Origin: Nectonema munidae
Taxonomy: Eukaryota > Nematomorpha > Nectonematoida > Nectonematidae
Direction: 5' to 3'
Length of the DNA: 64,000 bases
NCBI GenBank assembly: GCA_030549495.1
Contig: JAUIRK010000278.1
Span: 726,001 to 790,000, forward strand
The translations under genes were made by a program, and so were the position numbers. Shown piece after piece: positions 11,831 through 58,885 of the stretch (position 1 is its first letter; every line of letters starts with the position of its first letter). A model generated the notes under the pieces. The model worked only from the letters and a program-made list of their open reading frames with translations, was not told the origin of the DNA and searched no databases.

Positions 11831-14645
11831 TAACATAACATAAACATAACATAATTTAATTAGCAAAAAAGAAGGCAAAAAAAGCCTATAAAAATATTCG
11901 CATCATTTTTTATAGAAAAGAAAAAATTTTTAACCGTGATCAAACATTTTCGCTTTCCAAAAATTATCGAGCCTGTTCTTAAAAATATGTAAAGAAGGAG
12001 AATTAACAACGAAATTAGGAAAAGAATTCCAATCATTTATCATACATTGTGAAAAAAATCTCAAAAATGACTTTTTGCAATGACTCTTTCTAAACTTGAA
12101 AGAGTGAAATCTTTGCAATCTTTCGGAGAATTCTGGTAAAACTTTTGAAATTGTTCTCAAATTACCATTTGCAATATTGAATACAGTAACCATATCATTT
12201 CTTTTGAATATGTACATCATTGAGTGCAAATTCAACCTTTTTAGTCTTTCTTTATATTTCAGATGTTTCATTCCAAGAAACTTGTTGGTGATTCAAATCA
12301 TTACAGAGATGATTACAGGAATTAAAAGGATAAGCAATGACGTATCCATACTCTAAAATTAGTCTAAAAAGTGTTTTATATAGAAGTTGAGCTGTGTTGG
12401 CATCAAACAAAGCGAAGCATTTGTGCACTTTATGAAAAACTTGGAAAGCCTTTGACACCCTCATTGAGATATTTTCTCTAGAATCAAAATTAGGTTTTAC
12501 AATTACACCAAGATCTTTCTGTGTATCCACTTTTTTCAGTTTATGTCCTCCAGTGAAGAATGATTTATCATTTTGTAATCCAATTTGTAGGTGGGTACAC
12601 TTGTCTAGATTCAAGTTCATTCCCCGTCTATTACACCAATGAAAGATGCTAATTAAGTCACTCTGCAAGCTAGCTTTACCAGCAGTATTAGACGCATTGT
12701 AAATTTTAATATCATCGGCAAACACTTTAAGTTTGGAGCTAACTATGTTTAAGAGGTCATTCAGGAAAATATTAAATAGCAAGGGACCGAGAACAGATCT
12801 ATGCGGTACACAACTGGTAACTGGTTTTATTAAAGATAATTCCCATTTACAACAATAATTTGTTTTCTATCTAAAAATCGGCTAATAATTACAGTAAGTT
12901 TCCTTTATGCCAAATGATTCTAGATTCAAATATTTATTTGAAATGGAGTCAAAAGCTTTGTAAAAATCAAGGTAAATCACCTGAATTGTATCATTCAGCT
13001 CAAGTAGATGAACCAAACCGTTTTGAAACTCTAATAGTTTCGTTATATTAGATTTACTATTCATCCTATCTATAAATCCACGATGATTCAAAACCTGAAG
13101 ACTTTCTATATGGCTCGCAATTTTCTCAGATATAAGCGACTCAAAAACCTTACAGAGAATTGTGTTGAAGCTTATAGGTCTATAATTGTGACAAAATTTA
13201 ATATTTCCAGTTTTGAGTAGAGGAATGACTAAAGCTGTTTTCAATAAATCTAAAAAAAAATTTCCCTCCAAAGACTTTTCAAAAAGCATTTTAACTGGAG
13301 CAGATAAAACATCATGTAATTTACTGATAATGTAGGGATATAAGTTGTCAATCCCAGGGGACTTGAACTTGTCTAAGCTTTTCAACTTATTACATATTGT
13401 TCCTATATCAAAATTGAGTCAATTGTAAGGTTACAAGTGGCTAAAAAGTTGTATTTATAAATGCATGGATTCGAAAAACAAGAACTAAAGTACTCACTAA
13501 ATGTATTAGCTCTCTCAAATCTGTCAATAAACCAAGCCCATCAGATCCAACTAGTTCAGAAAAATTGTCTTTTTTCTTTCGATTTATGTACTACCAAACT
13601 TTTTTAGGACTATATTTATAGTTTGAAGGAAGCTTCTTCTCATGAAATACACAAGCTTTGCGCGTCTCTTTTCTTAAAACATTTTATACTTGTTTATAGA
13701 TGGTAAACATACCTCTGCGAATCTAAACTTGATAAAATTGGCAAAAAGTTTGTTCTTTTTTTAAACAAAATTCTATTTCTTCTAGTAAAATAGTCACGAA
13801 ATTTTCTATTTGACTTTTTCAAAGGAATATACTTTTCTATAAGGGAATAAAGTTTACTTGTGAAAAAAAGAATAACACTCATCAAGTTCAGAATTCTCTA
13901 CACCATTCCAATCAATTGAGAAAATCAGAAATAATCATACCATAGTATCCAGATTGAAAATTAAATTTTTTATTAGAAGAAATAGCAGTGTTTGTTATAA
14001 GGAGAAGTAAGTCTTAAACTAGAAATTACATCAGGAACTTTAGTAATAAGTAAATCAAGAATTGAAAGACCACCAGAATTTCCTATTCTTGTTGCTTCAT
14101 TTACGAGCTGAAAAAACATTTTTCTTGTAATAAATTTAAAAATTTTTTGATGTTTATCAGTGTATTAAATTGAAATCTCCTATAACTATTATATTACTAT
14201 GTGAAAATTTTGAGTAAAGTAAACTAAGAAGGGAAATTATTTCATTTGAAGATTGCAAAAAAAGAGAATTAGGCCTTGTGTATGTACAGCAAAATATGAA
14301 TTCTTGGTTTTTGAATATAACTCTAAGTGAGATACTCAATAAATCTAGTATCAAAAAGTCCAATAACTTTAAACAAAACTTCTTTATGCAAATAAAATAA
14401 TATCCCCCCTTTTATTCAATAAAGTATTAGAGCAAAAAGTACGAAATATTACAAAATTCTCTATATCATAGACAATAGGATTGATCAAAATAGACTTCTT
14501 CTTGAAAGAACTTCAGTCACTGCAGCTACTGAAATTTTTTCATCATTCAAAATATAGGACAATTCCTCTCGTTTACTCAACAATTGATTAGCATTTAGTA
14601 TAAAATACAGATGAGATATATTACTTGGAATACTTCTTAATAGCT
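11830..14645 (-). mobile_element. CR1-like LINE, nearly full ORF2, degenerate
   Basis: Read on the minus strand: endonuclease start (YFILNANQLLSKREELSYIL..VAAVTEV near 14600), endonuclease core NIIVIGDFNL (14160-14200), RT (SPGIDNLYPYII, NYRPIS, VIYLDFYKAFDSIS, then KVFADDIKIY with the FADD catalytic box near 12715), and the C-terminal domain YKERLKRLNLHSMMY ... INDWNSFPNFVV near 12040. The 3' tail is a TTATG-type short repeat (11830-11858). Several stops and frame changes split the ORF into five or six pieces. Order and spacing fit the CR1/L2/jockey group; the exact clade is not resolved. Confidence 0.85.
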
Positions 14646-15481
14646 TTATATACTAATATATGATGTAATATCTATATTATATATTTGCTTTTTATCTGTT
14701 TTTTACAAATATTTTTAATGTTTTTTCTCTTGTATGTGTATTTTATGTTTTTATCTGTTTCTGTAAAACTATTTTTATATGCTTTTTATGTATGTTTATT
14801 TTATTTTATGAATAAAGTGTCACTTGATGAGCAACACTATAAGCGACTTTAACTAGTCTTGAGTTTGCTCCGTATCCCATTACATTCTTTTGTAAGCTTA
14901 AGGTACTTTAAACACTAGGACCTTATATAGCCAAATTTAATTTTTTTATATGGCTAAAAATATCTATCTGTCAAATAGGCTTAGCTATAAATAAACTCTT
15001 ATATATATAAAGTCTCAAATTGTTCTGAAAGTGAATTTTCTTTCTTTTTCAAAAATAGTAAAACTTTTGATTTAGTTCAAATAAAACATAAATTCAAAAT
15101 TCGGGTTTTTGAAAGCCAAACTATTTCCGTGTGCTAACGAGGAACTTAATAGAAACTCACAAATACACATGTTGTTACAATGATGAAAAAAGCTTAATAA
15201 AGTTAAAAACAATGCTCATAAATTATTTTATCTCAAGCCACACAGAGCGCAAAGCAATTTTAGGGAGGAAAAGAAACAAAGCTACCGCTTGCTATTCATT
15301 CCAACTTTAATTAATAGTTTTGTTTCAGTTATTTTTATAAGAGCAAATTAGTTGATTATTTTCACTTATTTTAATTTTTTTTACAAAAATCAGAAACCAT
15401 TCATGAATCCCCTGAGAAGTAAGATTTCATTCGCCTTTAGGAGTCTGCGAACCACAGGTTTAAGAACCACTAAGGCTAAAT

Positions 15482-17660
15482 GATCAATATACGTTCTGCG
15501 GTTCATATCTGTTGAATAACAGGCATTTAAGGATCAATATCCTCCAAATAAGACGTCCTCAATGCAATTTGATTGACTTCTAATCCTAAATTTTTAATTA
15601 TTATGTGCCGCTTTTAATTGAAATGATGAACATTTTATTATTTTAGCAAACTTATGAAAATATGTGAATATTCGGGTACTTTGTTTAAGAAATAAAGTAC
15701 AAACTTTGTTTTAGAAATAAGTTAAAGATATTTGAAACTTAAAATAAGTTGGGTAAATGCCAAATGGTATACAATTTTAATTTATAAAAAAAATGCCAGC
15801 GGATTTTGGTATTCTTTACAGACAAGTGATTTTTTCTACAGACCATTAGTGATCTACAGGACATTTCTCTATATTTTATATCTCATTTATTTTATTTGGA
15901 CACAAGGAGAGTTTTCGAGTCTTGCTCTATGTCTAAATGATCAATATTTGGTGTTTCTGCTTTCCAAATACTTTACTATTCTCTTGATAACTTTTCATGA
16001 AAAGGCTAATATACTCTTTTAAAAAATTTGATATTATTTCATAGGTATGCCTAGCAGATAGACATGTGAAGATTATTTTTAATCACGCCAAGCAGATAGA
16101 CTAGAAGATTTTTAAATGAAAGTAAAATTTCAATGTTGTAGTTAAATAGATTCAAAAAAGACTTGGCATAGGAAAAATACCCAAAAATTAAATTAAATCA
16201 ATCTAAATCCAAATCCTGATAATCTTCAGGTGTGAACCCAGAAGTAGTTGGTATTAGAAATAAAACAATATCAAAGGCATTTTAAAAATTTTTATAGTTT
16301 AAATGTATAATGATTCTAAAGAACCTAAAACTTGAATAACAGTTCTCGTTTCTGCAAATATAGATGAATCAAACAAACTACCTCTGTTAATAAATGGAAA
16401 CCGAAAAAATCCAATATATATTTTAAATCTGTAAAATCACATGTTGAATATAGGTCATATAAGAAAGCTAGGAAGAATAGAGAAGTTTTTGAAAAATTGT
16501 TAAGAAAACTTGATCATAAAATGAGTACAGCACCAGAATATTTAGCAAATTTTTAATATAAATAAGGAAGTTGTCTTTTGGAAAAGTATCAATAAAAATT
16601 GGAGCAAAAATAATTTATGCGTTATTTAATATTTTTTTGTTTTTATTGATTGAATTTTATGTTAGTAAAGAAATTTGCCAAACTGGCCCAAGCGATAATC
16701 CTAAAGGGCGTGTTTGGATTGCCAAAGGATGAAACGTAAGTAACACCATTTTTTTAGATTTTTATTTTTCCCAATAAACAAAACTTTTCATCTGGTTTTG
16801 ATAAATTCAAAAAAAGTTTTTATATAAATTTATTGCTTTGTTTTATTAATACAAAAATTTTATTTTGATATTCGTTGAAAAAATTAAAAGGATTATTATG
16901 CATCTAAGATACTTAATTTATATAATATTGTATAAATGTCAAAACTATATTCAATAAATTTATATAGTTTTTATTACATATTTTTTATGTAAATATATGT
17001 AAATGTATTATATTGCTCGTAATAAATAAGAGATTGTTCAAATAATCCTATGTACATATAGACTAGAGAGCTCTCAGAATGTTTACTAAAAATATTGTAA
17101 AATGCTTTAAAATTATTCTTCTCAAAAAAGTTTATCATCTTTTAAGACATTGAAATAATTTAGACTTGTTTATACAAAGACTAGATAAACTCAATGACTT
17201 CTTACATATCTTTCGTAAAAAGGCTTAAATATTGATTATTATAATTAAGTTCAGGAAATTGCCTATGATTGCATACAATTAGCATAACATAAATAAATAT
17301 TTGCAAGAATTAGAGTATATGCGCGTATAACGTGTTAAAATTTGTAAAGTCGTGTGAAAAATTTGATAAAAGTAACAAAGAGGATTAAATTTAAAAAATT
17401 ATAAATTGGAATATTTATGGAATGCTTTGAGATTGAATTATTTTCACAGAAGCTTTGTTGATCTAAAAAAATAAAAAAATAAGAAGTAAAATCAATGATT
17501 TAAATTTAAAATAGGATAATTAAGATAAAATAAATTTTATAAAAACACAAAGGAAGCATTTTTAAAATTGTTTGAGGACCAATCAAAGTAGGGTCCTCTT
17601 GTATATTTTTCGTAAGTTAATGTTTTTAGTGAGATTTTTAATTTTGTTTCATTATAATTG
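15482..17660. other. Intergenic AT-rich stretch, one unexplained short frame
   Basis: No gene recognised. A plus-strand frame at 16430-16556 ends KSHVEYRSYKKARKNREVFE..STAPEYLANF, a charged peptide that could be the end of a decayed coding sequence, family unknown. Confidence 0.35.
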
Positions 17661-17669
17661 AATTGAAAT

Positions 17670-17790
17670 GTCGGCAGAATGGTCTGGTGGTTGAAACGTA
17701 GGACCTGATTCCGTGATTCCAAGCTCGATTTCTGATTTTGACATCCCTATTCATCTGCCCAGTTATGGAACAATATGTTTTTGTTGGATG
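17670..17790 (+). mobile_element. Degenerate tRNA-like SINE
   Basis: A-box-like TGGTCTGGTGGTTGAAACG and B-box-like AAGCTCGATTTCTG with tRNA-like spacing. Confidence 0.4.
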
Positions 17791-18249
17791 ACCGAAAACT
17801 AAAAGAAAATAAAAAATTTTAATCATCATATATCATAACATAGTATTTTATTGGTCTTCTCAAAATCTGCTGTCAAATGCTCCAAATTTGTTGAGTTATT
17901 TGATTTATATTAAATCTTAAAAAGGAGGAATGCTGAAGCATTTAGTTAATAATAGAATAAAATAGTAAAAATTTAAAAAATTAAAAGCTGGTTGTATTTT
18001 TATATAAAAAATATTTAGTATAAATAATACTCAAAAAATAACATGTAGTTATAGTGTATTATGATAGTATAAAATATTGTAATAGGGGAAAAAACTGCAT
18101 GTCGTAAGATTCGACTAAATGTTATATATCAACATCACATTTTTATTATCATATGGATTTTTAATCCTATTACACTATTTTATCATATCATTATACACTA
18201 TACCCACATGCTATTTTTAGAGTATTTATGTTTATTACAGTTTTATTTT

Positions 18250-20765
18250 AAGAGAAAGCACTAGCGCATCAAACACCTCACAATTACAGAATTAAATCAG
18301 AAGATTTACACATCCCCAAACCCCATTTTAAATGGAATAATCAATTCCTACTCACAAGCATAGCCATAACCACAACACTTTCTTCTCTCTGTGCAACAAT
18401 TTGTGAGGAAAACCTAAACCTAAAAAATATTGGCATCCTTAATACAGTACGCCAAGCTAGTAACACAGGAACCTTCTCTTAGGCCTTTCTATATCAGAGT
18501 GCATTTTTCCACAAAAATTTTTCTTGTGGAAAATGATTCCACAAGATTCTCACATTCCATCTTATCCTCCACTCCCATTAACCCATTTCCTAAAAGAAGA
18601 CACGCCTATTTCTGGACATCTGAACTGACTATTAAAAAACAAACTGATACGCATCGTCAAAACCCTAAGAAAATCTCCCATCCTCTCAATCATTTCCATC
18701 CATTCTGCTGCTAAAAAAGGATACACACCGGCAATACGTCATGCTAAAAAGAACGCATGGGTAAAATTCACCAGCCAGAACTCAAACAATCCATGGAACA
18801 TCATCAATAGGCTAACTAAAAAGAAAAAACTTTCTACTCTCCCTGAAACAATACTTCCCTTCTCAACCGATCATACCATACACTACAACCCTCCATTTCT
18901 ATCTAGAATCTTTCCCCCTGACTCAACCTCTTCTCATCTCCCCTTTCACTACACAATCCGAAAACACACTAAAAATATCACTCCATCCAAAACTCTAACT
19001 TTCCTCCAATCACTCTAAACGAATTAAACAGCAGTAAATTCTATCAGAACAAATGCTTCATCTAGCTTCGATCTTATCTCACCCAGACACAGAAATCAAT
19101 ACACATTCTAAATAAATATCTACTCCTTATTTTTAATGCATGCCTTACTTACTCACATTTCCCTAACACTTGGAAAATGGGTAAGCTCACACTCATTCTT
19201 AATCCTAATAAAGATTCAAGCATCATTCAATATTCGCGACCAATATCCCTTCTACGCATCCTAAACAAATTTTTTGAATAAACCATTCGCAAACGTCTAG
19301 TCCACTACATCCTATCCCGCAACCTCATTCATCACATGGAATTTGCATACCTTCCTAACAAAAATACTGAAACAGCTCTATCTAAATAACTACCTACCTT
19401 GACTCCACGCTTTCTACACAGAAAACTTCTTCTACAATTTTCCTAGACATAGACAACAATTTCAACTCAGCCTGACATCCTACCATTATCATAAACCTCG
19501 CTCACAAATTATATTCTCCTTACATCAAATTTATAAGCTCATACCTTTCAAATCGCTGTCTCATTTTCTGACATCGCGCTTCCCTTTGCATACATAAGCT
19601 AACACTCTTGACTCCCCAAGGAGGATGTCTCTCTGATATCCTCTGGCTAGTTCTCATAGACGCGTTTCTTGATCTCATCTATACCCACAAAGACTTCTCT
19701 CAATGTTTTTAAGATGACATACTATTCACTTTCACCTGCAACTCTCAACAAGAAAACCTCACCAAATCCTCTTCATTTCTACTAAAGTTGCAGGAAAGAG
19801 AAAGCCCAAATAAGATATTCTTCAACTCCATAAAAACCAGCCTAATTCACTTCACACGCAAGCACACAGAACATTACCCCTTCATTTAAATACCACTACT
19901 TCTATACCTGCCTAAAAGACTATTAAATATCTAGAACTTTAAAATGAATTTTCCATTCATTTTAAAAAATTATACCAAAAACTCTCAGCTACCCTTTTTT
20001 CAATTAAAAGCACTATCTCTTATAAATGGGACTTTCGTCCCAAACACACCAAATATTCATCCCTAATCTTTTCAGTTATTCAATATAAAATTCTTTCCTT
20101 GGACATCTCCTTAAAACACACATAACCTTCCACTTTCTTAACAAGATACTCTTTCTACTCACATCTATTAGCAAAATACGCACCAAATATTGCTAACAAA
20201 ACATCTATGTGCAAAAACAAATTTTTTGCAAAACAATCAATTTCATACCTTCGCTCTACCTCTTCATCATCTTCTCTACGTATCTTCACAGACGCCTCAA
20301 AGAAATCCCTAAGTACCTCCTTTGCTTACACCTTCTTCAAAGGCTCTTCCACTCGCTCCTTTTACACCCATCGCTCCCGACTAAATCCTCTACTCTCAAT
20401 CTTCGAATGCGAAATCTTTAGCATTTTACACGCCTCACTAGGATTACTAAAAACATTAACTACCTCCTTCCCCACTTTACTACCATCCATTTCTATACCG
20501 ATGCACAAAACATAATACACGATCTCTCTCTATCACACAACATCCCCTTTTCCCTCCTTTCAACTCGCCTTCTCCCTTATCAATCTTACAAAACATTTCC
20601 ACATACACATATGTTGGTGCCCTGCTCACCTAAACATACCAGAAAATTCCCTCGTAGACTACTTAACCTCAAACTTACACCTAACCTCTCACACCCCTCT
20701 CATTAACTCCCTACCTCTCAAAACCTTTTTAACGCACATTCACTTATCCTCTCTAGAAGAATTTT
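18250..20765 (+). mobile_element. LINE relic with RT and RNase H (I/ingi-like order)
   Basis: Plus-strand pieces follow a LINE order: pre-RT linker (AAKKGYTPAIRHAKKNAWVK, PWNIINRLTKKK, near 18710-18830), RT (PQGGCLSDILWLVLIDAF near 19620, DDILFTFTCNSQQ near 19715), and an RNase H-like end (RIFTDASKKS near 20280, FECEIFSILHASLGLL near 20400, HIHICWCPAHLNIPENSLVD near 20600). RNase H after RT is known in the I, ingi, R1, LOA and Tad clades. Many stops and indels; old. Unusually C-rich on the plus strand compared with its surroundings. Confidence 0.75.
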
Positions 20766-20769
20766 GAAT

Positions 20770-20895
20770 TTGCATCCAAAGGAAGAATATTCTTCCATAA
20801 TTGGAGAGATAATAGAGATGTCACGTTGGGGAATCGAACCTAGGAGGGGACAGGATTAAAACCCTACTTTTCACACATTAAATCATGTGCCGACA
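20770..20895 (-). mobile_element. tRNA-like SINE copy
   Basis: Minus strand has CCTAGGTTCGATTCCCCAAC, a full B box with its 3' arm, and an upstream tRNA-like region from TGTCGGCACATGATT. Directly abuts the 3' end of the RNase H LINE relic. Confidence 0.5.
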
Positions 20896-20899
20896 TAAA

Positions 20900-21686
20900 A
20901 AAAATTAAACATTTATTTTAAATAGAAAAAAAAATTTTCTAAAATTTTTGGATATGTGTTATGTTTATGATAAATTTCTTTAGGTATAATTTTTTCGTGT
21001 TATTTAAACAAATAAATTCTGCAAATTTTTTTAAAAAATTCAATGAATATTTAACGTAGCTTTTCTTTTGATTATTATTATTACTTTATGATGATAATGA
21101 TAATTCGATGAGATTACTATAAACCATCAAAAAGGCACTATACATCTGTGTATCTTTTAGCTTGAAATGAAATATGTATTTATCTATGATCTTGTTTTTT
21201 ATAAAAAAAAATCATTCAATCTTCAATTTTTTCAATCTTCAATTCAATTTTGCTTGTTGTTTCTTGATATATGTATGTAAAAATAAATTCTTCTTCTTCT
21301 TCATTCTCCATAGTGTATCACCAAGTCAAATAGTTTCTTTTTTATATATTCATAATAAAAAGTAAAATAGATAGGTTCATTATCATTATTTTATTCCATT
21401 TTAATAAAATGATTAATCTTTCTTTCATAATGTTAATGTTAATCGTGGTCTAATTTATCATCATAATCATCACCATTATTGTCATCATCATCATCACCAC
21501 AATCACAATCATGATCTTCCTTTTCATCATATCATCTCATAATCATCATTATTATTATAATCTTAATCACATCATAATGATATGTTCTAGTTCTTAGCCC
21601 AACATATGATATTTTAATTGTTAAATAATATTATTAAAAAAAAATTGCTATATAATATTTAATCGATTTAAAAAGAAATGTATTTT
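20900..21686. other. AT-rich stretch with decayed ATC/ATT repeats
   Basis: Degenerate (ATC)n/(ATT)n patches at 21450-21570, otherwise nothing recognised. Confidence 0.5.
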
Positions 21687-21812
21687 TTAACCCGTTCAGC
21701 TACAATGGGTCACCGGTGACACAAGAAATAAAATCGTCTGCTTTAAGTTATATGCAAAAATTCTTGATAAAGCAGACGATCAGTTTTCATAAACCTGGTG
21801 CTTAGAAGGCTA
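21687..21812. mobile_element. TTAA-flanked, piggyBac-like MITE relic
   Basis: Starts TTAACCCGTTCAGC followed by TGGGTCACCGGTGAC, typical of piggyBac-derived ends. Contains an inner inverted pair ATCGTCTGCTTTA (from 21733) and TAAAGCAGACGAT (to 21780). The right end has lost its TTAA. Confidence 0.55.
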
Positions 21813-22132
21813 AACTTATAATATCATTTTTCTCAAATACATATTCCTATGTGAGGATATGCTAATCCATTATTAAAGAAGTATTACACAAATAAAGACA
21901 TAAAAACGAACAAAAAACGAACAATGATATCGCTACAGAAAGTAGGATTTCACGACACTTCACCACGAGTATAGGGAATATTGAGTTCACTGAGACGCAT
22001 TTACTATACAAAACATACAGTTTACTTGCAGTGCTGCAGAATGTAAATCAATCAAATTGAAGAGTGCATTTTCTCCTCTATCACTTCTATATCGCTCAGC
22101 CTACCTTTGCTTCCAAATAAGCTCTTTTTGCC

Positions 22133-22138
22133 TTTAAT
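22133..22138 (-). other. Candidate poly(A) signal ATTAAA for CELF
   Basis: First ATTAAA on the sense strand, about 225 nt after the stop. The first AATAAA I found is much further on, near 21390. Position only; no transcript evidence. Confidence 0.3.
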
Positions 22139-22363
22139 TAAAGGTAAAGAGAAGCAGAGTTAGTCATTCAGTTATTTAGATATGAAAACGTGAAGATGGG
22201 AAGCAAAAACACGAAATAACGAATTATCTGTGAAAAAGACACAACAGATATTGCATGGCAATCGTCTCTAATATAAAACAAATATAAGAAGTGAAAACAG
22301 ATGTTTTCGACATTATTTTATCAATTTGTCATAACAGGATTAAAGCTTACTTGATCAAGCTCC

Positions 22364-55678
<33,315 letters not shown>

Positions 55679-55810
55679 CCTTCAAGTTCTGGTGTTTCGC
55701 TTACAAGGAGATTCAGATCGGCTTTCAAGAAGATTCAGTTTGCAGTGAAATACTTTTGATCACTAAACAGGATTTCTTATCTGTACCTCCTATCCTTATA
55801 TATATGTGTT
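55679..55810 (-). promoter_or_regulatory. Putative CELF 5' UTR and TATA-type core promoter
   Basis: On the sense strand ATATATATAA (55805-55796) lies about 120 nt upstream of the ATG, followed by non-coding sequence with an in-frame stop. A start site about 30 nt after it would give a 5' UTR near 90 nt. A distal promoter with untranslated exons further upstream is equally possible in a gene of this kind. Confidence 0.35.
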
Positions 55811-57850
55811 GGGAGTGTATTTGCTCGCTTCTTTCTCTCTATTGATTATATCTTTTACAGGAATAATCTGTTCTCAGGCATCATCACCATTATTGTTATT
55901 TGGAGCAAAGCGTCTTTATTAAATTTCGTTTGCATCTACGAGCTTCATTTGAGGGAGTGACTCTACAATAAACACAACCTAACATATATCTAAACTTATT
56001 ACTGCACTCGCAAATCACTGCTATTGAAAGTATAATGTAATATATTGCAGTCATTTCAATAAGACAAATTCGAAAAATCAATCTCAACCTGCACCCTTAA
56101 TATTTTCATACTCACCTGATATAGTGACTGCATTTACCATGCTTATATATATATAGAGAGAGAGAGAATGGATTTGAGGAAAATACGAAAGTAAAACCGA
56201 AGGTGCAGAGGCAATTAAATTAAGCACGCTTTGCTATGCCTTTTCCTAACAATGAATATACGTATGTATATCCTTGAAATCTTTATCTAGCTAAGAAAAC
56301 TGGGAAAGTGTTTCACTCCCTAGTTTGGGGTATATGTGCTTCAAAAGTGCTTAGCTTTCCTTTGATTAGAGGAAAAATTGATTTACGTATTGTATTTTGA
56401 ATCAATGTTTTCACTAAAAGAAGCCCAAAAATCTGAATTTTTAGACAAGAATTCTTCGATAGTAGCAAAGTATTTTACAGGCATCTTTGAGAGATCGAAA
56501 CGAATTCATGCTAAAAATAATCAAAAATGGACATTTTGCTTGAGTGTTCAGACAAACTAGAATATATACAAATAATTTTTGGATGGAATGAAATTTATTT
56601 TTTTCAATTCATTAAAATTTTAACTAACCATATATATGTTATCTTTGTGAATTTGTTTGCATCATTATATCTTTATTGAGCCAACGTGTTGATTAATTAA
56701 TCCTAGATAAATTTCTGACTACTATGGTAATCAACAGAACTTTACTACCAAATAGGGAGCAAGGATGACGAGTACTTAGATCCATTCAAAGTCTGATCCT
56801 CATAAAATCCAGACAAGGAGTGGACTACACCGTCTGTTACTTGAACAGGACCGAATTGGACTATAATATCTAAAGACCAGATCACACCGGACTAGAGACT
56901 GAACCAATATAACCGGTTTTAACCCGTCTTAGACCGAACTGTGGACAGGTCTAACGTCACTAATATGATAACATATGTGTTAAATTGAAGTACATATAAA
57001 GGTATATAATATATATACAGATCCGTGCTTTAAGCCCCTGAAAATGGGGCTCAATGGGGGCGTGGGAAAACTTTTGTATTCTCAACTCTCGCAACATCCT
57101 CTTACAGCTTTATTTGTTCATTTATGACTATAAATCGAAATATCAATATTAGTTTCATATTTTTCACAGGACTTCCTTTTTCATGATATATAAACCAAAG
57201 CAGCGTTTTTCTTCCCTTTTACGAGATGCGGCCAGCTAAGAAAAGCTTCACTATTTTACTATTATTTATAGCTTGCTAAAAGTGACAAAATGAGAAGCCA
57301 GGTGTCACATTATGCACTGCAATGAAGAACACAACTCCGTAAAGTAGGGTCGAGTGCTAACTCCCTATTTCTAAAAACCTGGATGGCGTTAAAACTTATC
57401 CAATGTGATGTGTTTATATTCTCATTCATTAAAAGTGCTATTTAATTTTTTTAGGTATGCAGGCATTCGTTGTTAATGGGCTGGACTTCATTAATCCGAT
57501 CCTTCATTATCCGTAAAAAATAGATATTCTTTTTCTAAAAGTTTTTTCTTCTTTTTTCGCCTTTGAATACCTGGATGGATGGATATAAAGATTAATATTT
57601 TTTTAAATAAAAAAAAATTATTACCGCGATTCAGAAAATATGAACAAATTATTTTCTTGCCCAAACAAAATCTATATTCACTAAATTTATTCCTTTTTCA
57701 GATTTCGTAAAAAAGAAAGTGAAGCTTCTAAAGGGCAAATTGACGCACTAGTTCCAACACCGGTGTATTATGTTTGTTTATATTTATTAAGTATAATTCA
57801 TTCTTACTTTGTTTGTGAAGTGAGGGAGTCCTTGCTTTTCAATAATAAAG
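55811..57850. other. Intergenic DNA upstream of CELF
   Basis: AT-rich; a TA/GA short repeat near 56148-56167. No gene recognised. Could hold upstream untranslated exons or enhancers of CELF. Confidence 0.4.
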
Positions 57851-58325
57851 TGTGTGTGTGTGTGTGTACGGGCATCCGTTGTATATATCTGCATTCGCTG
57901 TTTAGGGCAGATGGCATGCATCTTCAATTTGCTTCGGCATGATGCCTATGAATGCGATGTACACTGATAAAATGGCGGCACTCTTTTTCGAATTAAAAGT
58001 GGGATTGTTTGGGGTGTGCGCATGCAAGTGTTAACAAATTGGATTAGCCTGTAGGTGTTTTGTTGAGTGGCGTGGACACACGCGGAGAGGGGGCGGGACA
58101 CACCCTAAGTACATATAGAAGATTTTTAGTAAAAGGAAAGCACATTTACCTTGTGTCAGTTGAAGGTTTTCACCGAAGAGCGTTGGCCATTCTTTGCAAG
58201 CAGAAGGGAATCTGACTTTCCTAATCCCTTGTTGAAGAGATGAATGATGATCACTGTGTGTGTGCGTGTGTGTGTGGGTCAATGCAATAATTCGTGTATG
58301 TGTGTCTGTGCGTGTGTGTGTTAGC
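57851..58325. repeat. (GT)n-rich zone
   Basis: Pure GT run at 57852-57867 and an interrupted GT/GCGT run at 58254-58322. Confidence 0.85.
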
Positions 58326-58885
58326 CCAAAGCACGCTTTCATTGTCACGAAATTGTCGGCAGATGGGCAAGAAGGCTTGGCTGGGGGAAGCCTGCATTTT
58401 CACCTAATAAGAAAATAACAACGCTACACCTAAGCTAATGATATTAATGATGGATGATGGCTATCTTGCCACTAATATACATACAAACGCATACTAAGAG
58501 TGTGTGAGATGGGTATATAATGATTATATTTACGATAGTAGTGTGCATCTTCTGCTTGAAATTCGTAATTAATAAAAGTAAAGGTGAAAAGCTCTTTTGT
58601 GTAACAGTGTATTCTTCTCTCCAAGTATAAACAACATCGTAAATAAATAATGATCACGATAATAATCGCCACACTGATGATGCTACTGATAGAGATAATT
58701 ATTATTAGTATTAGACTATGATACGTTTATTGTTTCATGCATAATTTTGCACGCAAGCGTTATCTTCTAGCAATATGTGTTTAGATGAGAACATATGCTT
58801 GAATTTGCAAGCACAAACTGACTGGGGAAAATCTTAGTTTGTGCCTTGGATGACCTGTTGGACACCGACCACTGTCCCAAGAAAA

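Larger units (their letters stand above)
10164..15473. mobile_element. hAT-like unit of 5.3 kb with nested insertions
   Basis: Left end CAGTGATTCTCAACC (10164) and right end reading TAGTGGTTCTTAAACC on the minus strand (to 15473) form imperfect hAT-type terminal inverted repeats. They are flanked by CGCTAAAT (10156-10163) and GGCTAAAT (15474-15481), 7 of 8 identical, as expected for an aged 8-bp duplication. The inside holds a MULE transposase fragment, a LINE 3' fragment and a LINE ORF2; no hAT transposase remains that I recognise. Confidence 0.55.

Noticed and set aside
58031-58348. 105-codon minus-strand frame with Thr-His repeats
   Set aside because: Driven by the GT repeat.
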